From Bacteroidales bacterium (lineage in GTDB: Bacteria > Bacteroidota > Bacteroidia > Bacteroidales > P3): DNA of 7,829 bases. Numbering within the stretch: the first letter of the stretch is position 1; each line of letters starts with the position of its first letter. Below are positions 1-5,908 of this stretch, one piece after another. The stretch spans positions 1 to 7,829 of the forward strand of contig JAFZEK010000249.1 of NCBI GenBank assembly GCA_017560705.1. The letters are read 5' to 3'. Position numbers and translations under genes: made by a program. Under the pieces are notes generated by a model. It did not search any database and was not told the origin of the DNA. It was given only the letters and a program-made list of their open reading frames with translations.

Positions 1-2013
1 ATGTTTTACTTTAAAGACCGAAAAAGTTCATTAAACAACAACGTAAAACTATTACTAGCAGTATTACGTTGCTGCACAGTATCTTTAATAGCTTTTCTAC
101 TACTTTCGCCACTAGTAAAACAAAAGATGGTGGAAGAAGAAAAACCCATAGTAATAGTAGCTCAAGACAATTCCTCGTCCGTGTTATACTGCAAAGATTC
201 ATCTTTCTACAGAGGAGAATACAAGTCGCTCTTACAAAATACAATAGAAAAACTAGAAGACGACTACGAAGTGCACACCTACACCTTTGGCGAAAAGATC
301 GATGATGCCTTTGAAATAAATTTTTCTGACAAGAAAACTAATATTTCCGACTTATTCCAACACATAACAAATGTGTACACCAACAGAAACATTGGAGCAA
401 TATTACTCTGCAGCGATGGACTTTACAACAGCGGACACAACCCCTTAGCAGCAGCCGAAGCCTCGTTGCACCCCATCTACACAGTGGGCATGGGCGACAC
501 ATCACTAAGAAAAGATGCATATATAAGCAATGTAAAACACAACAAGATAGCATATCTTGGCAATAAATTTCCCGTAGAAATAGCCATCAAAGCCACTATG
601 CTCGGCGGACAAAACAGCAAACTAATAGTGCAAAAAAATGGAAAACAGATATTCTCCAAAGACATAAAATACACCGAAGACAACTTTTCCACCACCATAC
701 CTCTAGTGCTTGATGCCGACATTAAAGGCTTGCAACACTACAAAATAGTCCTAGAGCGATGCAATGGAGAGGTATCCGATGCAAATAATGTACGAAATAT
801 AACCATAGATGTGATAGACGGTAAACAAAAAGTTGCCATATTAGCACATTCCCCTCACCCTGATGTGGCTGCTATAAAGCACAGCATTGCCGACAATGAA
901 AACTACGATGTAGAAACATTCTTAGCCAAAGACTTCGACAAGCCATTGGCTGAATACAATCTTATAATACTACACCAAATACCCACAACCGCCGACTACA
1001 AAGGCATGGAGCTTGTGGAAAAAATAAAGAAAGAAGATATACCCGTCTTGTTTATCATAGGAGAACAAACTGCAATACCCCAACTTAACCAGACAGACAT
1101 GGGGCTAAAAATACTATCTAAAATAAACCAACACAGCGATGTTACGCCACTTTACAACTCAGAGTTCACCCAGTTTATTCTACCTCAAGAGGTGTATAGC
1201 AAGTTCGAACACTTTCCTCCGCTTTCAGCTCCATTTGGAGAATATAAAACCGCCACAAACTCTCAAAGTCTTTTTATGGCAAAGGTTGGCAACGTATCTT
1301 CGGGAAATCCAATGATAATGTTCGTGCAAAAACACAATGTAAGATATGGTTTCATTATAGGAGAAGGCTTATGGCGTTGGCCATTAGCAGACTATGCTCA
1401 AAACGGAACTGCGGACAACTTCAACACTCTTATAGACAAGATGGTGATGTATCTATCCCTAAAGATTAGCAAAGACAGATTCAGAGTAGTGGCAAACAAC
1501 TCCTACATAGAAGCAGAACCAGTAACATTCGAAGCCGAATTCTACAACGAAAGCTACGAACTAACAAACACTCCCGATGTACTCATGTCTATTACCGATT
1601 CCGCAGGCAATGAGAAACAATACCATTTCAACAGAGTTGGAGCTACTTACCACTTGAATATTGGCAGTCTTTCGGCAGGCAGATACACCTATAAAGCCAC
1701 CACAGCCTACGGAAACAAAAGCTATAAAGCCGAAGGAAACTTTGTTGTAGAACCCATAATGCTCGAAGACATAAATCTTGTCGCTGACCATACTTTGCTC
1801 AACACTCTATCACAAAAAACAGGTGGAGAACTACTATCCGCCAGAAACATTTCTGACCTACCCGAGATGATAAAAAAACGAACCGACATAAAAACAGTAA
1901 TGTATGAGCAGCTTAAATATAGCGAAATACTAAATATGCCTTGGCTATTCGTTCTTATAATATTACTACTCGGTTCAGAATGGGTAATTAGAAAATACAA
2001 CGGCGAGATTTAA
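1..2013 (+). CDS. VWA-domain membrane protein with GATase1-like domain (5' end probably cut by window)
   Basis: Membrane-anchored protein of a Bacteroidota family whose role is not established. Visible residues 16-40 form a hydrophobic helix. A von Willebrand factor A domain follows at about 48-165, with an apparently complete metal site: DNSSS at 56-60 fits DxSxS, T113 is a candidate for the third ligand, and D139 in CSDG is the fourth. Residues about 275-490 look like a class I glutamine-amidotransferase-like fold, including GEGLWRWPL near 454-462. A beta-rich Ig-like stretch covers about 495-585, and a final transmembrane helix lies at 647-663 with a short charged tail. Most of the protein should therefore lie on the periplasmic side. 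The frame begins at base 1 and family members usually have another membrane segment upstream, so this ATG is more likely internal than the true start. The fold is fairly sure; the function is unknown. Confidence 0.85.
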   Translation: MFYFKDRKSSLNNNVKLLLAVLRCCTVSLIAFLLLSPLVKQKMVEEEKPIVIVAQDNSSSVLYCKDSSFYRGEYKSLLQNTIEKLEDDYEVHTYTFGEKIDDAFEINFSDKKTNISDLFQHITNVYTNRNIGAILLCSDGLYNSGHNPLAAAEASLHPIYTVGMGDTSLRKDAYISNVKHNKIAYLGNKFPVEIAIKATMLGGQNSKLIVQKNGKQIFSKDIKYTEDNFSTTIPLVLDADIKGLQHYKIVLERCNGEVSDANNVRNITIDVIDGKQKVAILAHSPHPDVAAIKHSIADNENYDVETFLAKDFDKPLAEYNLIILHQIPTTADYKGMELVEKIKKEDIPVLFIIGEQTAIPQLNQTDMGLKILSKINQHSDVTPLYNSEFTQFILPQEVYSKFEHFPPLSAPFGEYKTATNSQSLFMAKVGNVSSGNPMIMFVQKHNVRYGFIIGEGLWRWPLADYAQNGTADNFNTLIDKMVMYLSLKISKDRFRVVANNSYIEAEPVTFEAEFYNESYELTNTPDVLMSITDSAGNEKQYHFNRVGATYHLNIGSLSAGRYTYKATTAYGNKSYKAEGNFVVEPIMLEDINLVADHTLLNTLSQKTGGELLSARNISDLPEMIKKRTDIKTVMYEQLKYSEILNMPWLFVLIILLLGSEWVIRKYNGEI

Positions 2014-2016
2014 ATC

Positions 2017-2040
2017 GCTTATATATATAATAGTATAAGC
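2017..2040 (+). terminator. Possible weak intrinsic terminator after the VWA gene
   Basis: GCTTATA at 2017-2023 pairs with TATAAGC at 2034-2040 around a 10-base loop, starting four bases after the TAA stop codon. The hairpin is followed by AACCTTTTT. The stem has only two GC pairs and the T-run is short, so termination may be partial and the flippase gene could still be read from upstream. Confidence 0.3.
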
Positions 2041-2063
2041 AACCTTTTTGCCCTACGAATATC

Positions 2064-3347
2064 ATGAACGCTAAGTGGAAAATAAACAACGAGACAATAC
2101 GCCATTGTGCTACACTGCTTTCGGGCACAGCAATGGCTCAGGGTATTACTTTTTTGGCCTATCCTGTGATAGCTCGTCTTTACTCAGCTGCTCAATTTGG
2201 TGCTTATACTACTTTACTCAGCTGGTTGGATGTGTTTGTCATCCTTGCCACTTGTCGCTACGAGCAAGCTATTATGCTCACTTCTTCTGTACGAGACACG
2301 TCAGCTGTAGTTAAGCTATGCAAATCTTTATGTGCTTTAGTCTCTACAATGGTAGCTATCGGCATAATAGTGCTTCTTTTTACACGAGGCGAAAACTCAA
2401 CTATCAGTTGGGAATTCATGTTTCTTCCATTGCTAGTATTTTTCACCGGACAATATAGGATTTATCTTCTTTTATCCAACAAACACAAGGGCTACAAGCA
2501 AATATCGCTATCGGAAATTGTAGTTAGCATATCCACTACTACCGGGAAAATATGCGGCGGATTATTAAAAATGTTCCGCATAGGGCTACCTTTAGCAACT
2601 CTACTTGGACGAATTCTTGGCAATGTGTGCTATTGGCGTTCATTACGAAAGCTCGCTTTACCCAAGGTTTCCAACGCCGAAGTAAAAGCTGCCGCCATTA
2701 ACTACAGAAACTTTCCACTCTATTCTACCCCAAAAGATTTTATCAACAGTCTATCCATCAACTTACCTTTCACTCTCCTAGCCATATATTTCGAACAGTC
2801 GTTCATAGGACTATTTTCCATGGCTTTCACTTTCACTTTCCGACCAGTAAACCTACTAAACAGTGCCTACGAACGTGTACTATATCAGCGAGTAGCCGAA
2901 AAATACAATAACAAACAACCTATTATGAAAGATGTGCTTCGCTTCTTTGCCTATAACTATTTGGCTCTTATCCCTCTTTTCGCACTGCTTTACATCTTTG
3001 CCGAGCCTCTCATGGCCCTTCTTTTAGGCAAAGAATGGAGTGATGTTGCCATATACTTCAGATACATGTTGCCATGGGCATTGGTAATGGTAGCAGGCTC
3101 GTCGTTATCATTTATACCCAACATATTCTCCGTTCAACGAACTGAGGCTATACTATATTTCATCTTATTCCCCATCAGAGCCGGAGTTCTTTTTATAGGA
3201 GTAGCCTTCGACAATTTCTCATTGGCCATAGCTTTATTCTGCGGAGCAGGTGCATTATTCGTCTTTGGGCTCACCGCTTGGTATTTCTCTTTGCTTCGTC
3301 GCTACGACCGCAACCTAAAAACTCCACTTTCCACACCGACAATCTAA
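2064..3347 (+). CDS. Wzx-like polysaccharide flippase (MOP exporter superfamily)
   Basis: Predicted integral inner-membrane protein of the polysaccharide biosynthesis/O-antigen flippase family, which moves lipid-linked glycan units across the inner membrane. It is 427 residues long, normal for the family, and hydrophobic almost throughout. The segments at about 13-60 (GTAMAQGITFLAYPVIARLY, then the FGAYT turn), 85-107, 118-137, 230-265, 290-322, 333-352 and 362-412 fit the roughly 12-14 helix plan. The N-terminal pattern (helix, ARLYSAAQFG, helix, RYEQAI) and the mid-protein NYRNFPLYSTPKDFINSLS at 213-231 are typical. No other glycan-assembly gene (glycosyltransferase, polymerase, nucleotide-sugar enzyme) lies in view, so its substrate cannot be named. 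It starts 50 bases after the VWA gene; no clear Shine-Dalgarno is present. It converges on the WbqC gene. Confidence 0.88.
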   Translation: MNAKWKINNETIRHCATLLSGTAMAQGITFLAYPVIARLYSAAQFGAYTTLLSWLDVFVILATCRYEQAIMLTSSVRDTSAVVKLCKSLCALVSTMVAIGIIVLLFTRGENSTISWEFMFLPLLVFFTGQYRIYLLLSNKHKGYKQISLSEIVVSISTTTGKICGGLLKMFRIGLPLATLLGRILGNVCYWRSLRKLALPKVSNAEVKAAAINYRNFPLYSTPKDFINSLSINLPFTLLAIYFEQSFIGLFSMAFTFTFRPVNLLNSAYERVLYQRVAEKYNNKQPIMKDVLRFFAYNYLALIPLFALLYIFAEPLMALLLGKEWSDVAIYFRYMLPWALVMVAGSSLSFIPNIFSVQRTEAILYFILFPIRAGVLFIGVAFDNFSLAIALFCGAGALFVFGLTAWYFSLLRRYDRNLKTPLSTPTI

Positions 3348-3382
3348 GCCTAATTTTCTAATCGACACTTTTTCAGCATTTC

Positions 3383-3400
3383 ACTATCTACAAAGATAGT
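3383..3400. terminator. Possible bidirectional hairpin between convergent genes
   Basis: ACTATC at 3383-3388 pairs with GATAGT at 3395-3400 around a six-base loop. The hairpin sits between the flippase stop and the WbqC stop, and includes the WbqC stop codon. There is no strong T-run directly after it on either strand, so this is a position-based suggestion only. Confidence 0.22.
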
Positions 3401-4038
3401 TTAGAAACTACCTTAAGATACTGATTAGCTTCCGGTCCCATATTAAACAGCAAATCTAATATACTTACATTTGGCAAAAATCCTACTCTATCGGCAAATA
3501 CTTGGTCATAAACCGGCAACGAAGAAATACTATTATCTGTAGTTTTGGGCGAAAAGTAGTTACGATAGTCATCTGTATCTGCAGGTAAATCATGAGAGAA
3601 AACAAAATCCACACTAAGACGTATTTCCGTTTTTATATGCAATTTCTTGGCTAAGAAACGAAGAATAGCAATATTCAATTCGGGCAAGGTTGAGTAATCT
3701 TGATTCAGAATATGAAATATATCATCTTTATAATACATAAAATACGGTGACGAATTATAAGCTGCTTCTATAGCTCTGCAATGTTTTATTCTCCAATTCT
3801 CGTGGTTACAAATGTCTATATCCTTAGTTATAGTATGATTTCCATTGCGTTTTACCACAGGAACACTTAGGCTCATGCTTCCCATAGCCGTAGCTATAAC
3901 TGCACGATTACGATAAGTTTGCTTAGGGTAAGTCTCGTATTGTTCTATGATTACACTTTGGTATTCGCATAATTTTGCCATATAAGTTATTGGCGGAAAA
4001 TACGCAGTGGCAAATATAGCGTTGGTTTTTGTTGTCAT
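3388..4038 (-). CDS. WbqC-like family protein
   Basis: Cytoplasmic protein of the WbqC-like family, named after a gene in O-antigen clusters; no firm biochemical activity is known to me for this branch. From the ATG at 4038 it is 216 residues, the usual family size. Family-type blocks are visible: TAYFPPITYMAKL (11-23), ETYPKQTYRNRAVI (35-48), MSLSVPVVKR (55-64), and a long block from NWRIKHCRAI (81-90) through SPYFMYYKDD (97-106). The C-terminal part ends with YDQVFADRVGFLPNVSILDL and LLFNMGPEA, also typical. The open frame can be extended to a GTG at 4095, but that GTG falls inside a hairpin and would add 19 charged residues ahead of the conserved start, so 4038 is preferred. No signal peptide is seen. 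It lies downstream of the 138-residue gene on the same strand with a 116-base gap, so co-transcription is possible but not shown. Confidence 0.87.
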   Translation of the reverse strand: MTTKTNAIFATAYFPPITYMAKLCEYQSVIIEQYETYPKQTYRNRAVIATAMGSMSLSVPVVKRNGNHTITKDIDICNHENWRIKHCRAIEAAYNSSPYFMYYKDDIFHILNQDYSTLPELNIAILRFLAKKLHIKTEIRLSVDFVFSHDLPADTDDYRNYFSPKTTDNSISSLPVYDQVFADRVGFLPNVSILDLLFNMGPEANQYLKVVSKLSL

Positions 4039-4087
4039 GTTTAGTATTATAAGGAAAAGATTCGTTTTTTCATCATCCTTTTCACTA

Positions 4088-4119
4088 GAGGCCACTCACC
4101 AACTAGGTGATGCAGCCTC
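4088..4119 (-). other. Interrupted hairpin in the leader of the WbqC-like gene
   Basis: GAGGC (4088-4092) pairs with GCCTC (4115-4119) and, inside that, TCACC (4096-4100) pairs with GGTGA (4106-4110), leaving a small asymmetric internal loop and a five-base AACTA loop. It is the most GC-rich structure in the 116-base gap between two same-strand genes. No T-run follows it on the minus strand, so it does not look like a standard intrinsic terminator. It could be an RNA-processing or stability hairpin, or chance. Confidence 0.35.
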
Positions 4120-4154
4120 AAGAAAAGTACTATCTAGCACACATATCGTGTATA

Positions 4155-4571
4155 TTATTTTCCAAATGTTATTGTTGTCAAGCTATTATCTTCAAAAAAG
4201 AAATCAATATTTGCTTCGGGGAAAGATATACGACGTTCGCCCCACGACTCGTTTTCGATGTCTTCCGAATAATATTTATTAGCCACCATAAGTTGCACTA
4301 CAGCTTGCTCGCTATATTCTTCTAAACTCTTACCAAATAGTATTGCGTTTTCACCATCTATATCTATGCAAGCCAAAGTAGGATTTGTTTCTCCTTCAAA
4401 GAATAGCGACATTCCATGCTCGTCGTAGTGCAACACTATAGTTGGAGTTTCAGGTTCGTTATCAATAGTTTCGATAGCCGAAGCTTCGCCAAACACTTTT
4501 TTCACTTCGTCGATAGTGCAACCAAATGTCAAATTATCTATTCCTTTTTTTAATTCTATTACGTGTTTCAT
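4155..4571 (-). CDS. Uncharacterised acidic 138-residue protein
   Basis: I do not recognise a named family. The protein is small, acidic, probably cytoplasmic (no signal peptide or membrane helix), and looks like alternating strands and short helices. The N-terminal block LKKGIDNLTFGCTIDEVKKVFGEAS (7-31, quoted here only as spaced landmarks: KGID 9-12, LTFG 14-17, DEVKKVFG 21-28) has the rhythm of many small bacterial proteins in which an FG turn is followed by a helix and a second FG or LG turn. Strand-like segments follow at 44-58, 66-79 and 114-138, and FGKSLEEY at 79-86 echoes the first FG-helix unit. Its own promoter is seen upstream, and its ATG follows an A-rich leader, as usual in Bacteroidota. 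Nothing nearby suggests a toxin partner, so an immunity role is only a guess. Coding is well supported by length, a clean start and the promoter; function is unknown. Confidence 0.72.
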   Translation of the reverse strand: MKHVIELKKGIDNLTFGCTIDEVKKVFGEASAIETIDNEPETPTIVLHYDEHGMSLFFEGETNPTLACIDIDGENAILFGKSLEEYSEQAVVQLMVANKYYSEDIENESWGERRISFPEANIDFFFEDNSLTTITFGK

Positions 4572-4618
4572 ATCGTTCTATATATTATTTAGGTTTATAT
4601 TTCAGGTCTTACGGTTTG

Positions 4619-4651
4619 CAAAGATACACTTTTTTTTCTAATTATCTACAA
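4619..4651 (-). promoter_or_regulatory. Bacteroidota-type promoter for the 138-residue gene
   Basis: Read on the minus strand, TATCTTTG (4626 down to 4619) is a perfect match to the Bacteroidota -7 element TAnnTTTG. A TTG at 4651-4649 lies 22 bases upstream, a little longer than the usual spacing of about 19, and the spacer is rich in A. The -7 element ends 47 bases before the ATG at 4571. Confidence 0.6.
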
Positions 4652-4777
4652 GAAATTCAAACCAAGCTGTAAACAAGTGTAATAAATCACAATATCGTAT
4701 TCTATTAATTACCCCAATTTAGGAATTTTTGAAGCACAACAGCCTCTGTTTTATCGCAACATTATGGTGGCGAATTT
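4652..4777. other. Noncoding spacer, no feature recognised
   Basis: This AT-rich stretch between the promoter and the 22-bp repeats holds no convincing gene, hairpin or promoter. The last part (about 4759-4777) resembles the repeat unit weakly, starting with ACAT and ending in AATTT, and could be a decayed further copy. Confidence 0.4.
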
Positions 4778-4865
4778 ACATCACGAGGAAAATTCATCTA
4801 CATCTCGAGGGAAATTTATCTACATCGTGAAGCAGTTTTACTTACATCACGAGGAAAATTCACCA
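4778..4865. repeat. Four tandem 22-bp repeats
   Basis: Four units follow head to tail with an exact 22-base period: 4778-4799, 4800-4821, 4822-4843 and 4844-4865. Each begins ACATC. Units 1 and 4 share ACATCACGAGGAAAATTCA (19 bases) exactly, unit 2 differs at a few positions (ACATCTCGAGGGAAATTTA), and unit 3 is the most diverged (ACATCGTGAAGCAGTTTTA). The period is not a multiple of three, and the array lies just past the 3' end of the FISUMP fragment, so it is not coding. There are no unique spacers, which rules out CRISPR. Confidence 0.85.
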
Positions 4866-4888
4866 ACCTATTCACACCTGATTTTCTT

Positions 4889-5488
4889 TTAATTAGACAC
4901 AAGTCGAATTACATATCCATTAAAGCGAGGATTGTTCACCACACGCTTAGTACTACTACCAAATAATAAGAAATGAGCAAGACCTCGTTCCATCTCTTCA
5001 GTCGTAGATGTCCAATAAGTTCCTAAATCTTCTATATTATTGGGTGTTGCTGCAGCCGGTAAAAAGATACTATTACCATTTATAGCCGTTATTCTATAAC
5101 TATTTACACCACTCACTGTAGTCCATATCCAAATACAATTGTCTATCAATTCGAGCACTTCACTCTCAGTAGGCATACGCCATGAGCCACACCAATTGGC
5201 TGTTACTGCGTCGTATTCAGGATTACCACTTATATCTGGAGGATTCATCTCCCTATTCCATGTAACACAATTAGCACTAGTATACTCATCCTTAGGAGAA
5301 AGTTTGCCCCAAGCATAAAAGTCGCCATCTTCCCATTCTTGTGTAGCCCCCATATTGCGCATCGACCACTTTGTTCCGCTAGGCAACTCTAAATCTACAT
5401 ACTTATGACCCGATATATACCCTCTCTTTGTTGCAAACACTCTTTCTTCACCATAGACCGTACCATTCTGATTAGTAGAGTATATCAC
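4889..5488 (-). CDS. FISUMP-domain protein fragment, 5'-truncated remnant
   Basis: The frame encodes a FISUMP domain (Fibrobacter succinogenes major paralogous domain, common in secreted or surface proteins of Bacteroidales, function unknown). Landmarks are GHKYVDLELPSGTKWSMRNMG (28-47, spaced landmarks GHKYVDL and GTKW), DFYAWGKLSP (56-65), WCGSWRMPTESE (99-110), NGNSIFLPAAA (137-147), YWTSTTEE (158-165) and the closing GYVIRLV (191-197). Residues 1-20 (IYSTNQNGTVYGEERVFAT) look like the last strands of an Ig/FN3-like domain that normally precedes FISUMP. There is no signal peptide, the only usable start is a GTG at 5488, and a TAG at 5504-5506 closes the frame six codons further upstream. 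The fragment therefore seems to have lost its 5' half, and it ends about 40 bases from an inverted-repeat element. It is probably not expressed as a functional secreted protein; the domain call is secure, the pseudogene reading is likely. Confidence 0.75.
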   Translation of the reverse strand: MIYSTNQNGTVYGEERVFATKRGYISGHKYVDLELPSGTKWSMRNMGATQEWEDGDFYAWGKLSPKDEYTSANCVTWNREMNPPDISGNPEYDAVTANWCGSWRMPTESEVLELIDNCIWIWTTVSGVNSYRITAINGNSIFLPAAATPNNIEDLGTYWTSTTEEMERGLAHFLLFGSSTKRVVNNPRFNGYVIRLVSN

Positions 5489-5528
5489 ACATAATACGTT
5501 GTACTATCTTGCAGATTGTATATATATA

Positions 5529-5802
5529 AAGGCAACTTCTAAAAATTCCACGTCCTCTGAAATATTATCATGAAACAAAAGAACTTTTGCGTGCGTTGAC
5601 TTCGTCGATGTTGCTATCGCTCGAAATAGCTAATGCTTAGGCATTGCTCTTTACTCGCTTAATCGCAACATTGTGTTTTTTACCGAAATCTTTCTATTTC
5701 TTTTGGGGTCGCATAGCCCGCTATGATGGGTCAAAAGAAAGTAGAAATCTTTCTAGCAAAATTCCACAAATCACTAGCAAAGCAATTTTTAGAAGTTGCC
5801 TT
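5529..5802. mobile_element. MITE-like noncoding element with 19-bp terminal inverted repeats
   Basis: AAGGCAACTTCTAAAAATT at 5529-5547 is repeated exactly in inverse orientation at 5784-5802, enclosing 274 bp with no credible gene. If the ends are taken one base further in, TAA flanks both sides (5527-5529 and 5802-5804), which could be a three-base target duplication or chance in AT-rich DNA. Inside are a short hairpin, AGC-t-AATGC (5628-5636) against GCATTGCT (5641-5648), a larger central hairpin (5691-5747), a 12-base direct repeat GAAATCTTTCTA (5685-5696 and 5744-5755), and a 10-base direct repeat AAAATTCCAC near both ends (5542-5551 and 5758-5767). With no transposase, this fits a miniature inverted-repeat element or other dispersed intergenic repeat. 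I recall similar peptide readings (FYFFWGRIARYDGSKESRN) from spurious short ORFs in other Bacteroidales, which would fit a multi-copy repeat, but I cannot check this. The whole gene-free stretch 5489-5908 consists of this element, short flanks and the next gene's promoter. Confidence 0.6.
5691..5747. repeat. Central long hairpin of the inverted-repeat element
   Basis: TTTCTATTTCTTTTG (5691-5705) pairs with CAAAAGAAAGTAGAAA (5732-5747) with one unpaired base. After a mismatched stretch the stem resumes with CATAGC (5712-5717) against GCTATG (5720-5725). An RNA or single strand of this region could fold into one long hairpin on either strand. It might act as a terminator or as a recognition structure for mobility. 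Confidence 0.6.
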
Positions 5803-5857
5803 AATTCAATGAATTTTATAACCACCCAACTTTTGCATTATTTTATTCGGAGTACTA

Positions 5858-5887
5858 TTGTCAAATCCGAAAAAAAACGTAACTTTG
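5858..5887 (+). promoter_or_regulatory. Bacteroidota-type promoter of the TonB-dependent receptor
   Basis: TTG at 5858-5860 (within TATTG) and TAACTTTG at 5880-5887 are separated by exactly 19 bases. They match the Bacteroidota -33 TTTG and -7 TAnnTTTG elements with ideal spacing, and the spacer contains an A-tract. Transcription would start near 5893, giving a short A/T-rich leader of about 15 bases before the ATG at 5909, with no Shine-Dalgarno. The promoter lies about 55 bases beyond the inverted-repeat element, so it appears intact. Confidence 0.72.
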
Positions 5888-5908
5888 CAAAAAATATATT
5901 TACCAAAT

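Noticed and set aside
1..3. ATG at base 1 as the true start of the VWA protein
   Set aside because: It coincides with the window edge, no upstream sequence is available, and family members usually carry an additional N-terminal membrane segment.
4036..4095. GTG start at 4095 giving a 235-residue WbqC-like protein
   Set aside because: The GTG sits within a hairpin, the added 19 residues are not family-like, and the ATG at 4038 gives the usual length just ahead of the conserved block.
4007..4325. Plus-strand open frames across the gap between the WbqC-like gene and the 138-residue gene
   Set aside because: They overlap two better-supported minus-strand genes and the leader hairpin, and their products look like random AT-rich translation.
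4778..4865. CRISPR array or plasmid iterons
   Set aside because: The repeats are directly adjacent with no unique spacers and no cas genes are present. No replication initiator gene is nearby, so an origin is not supported.
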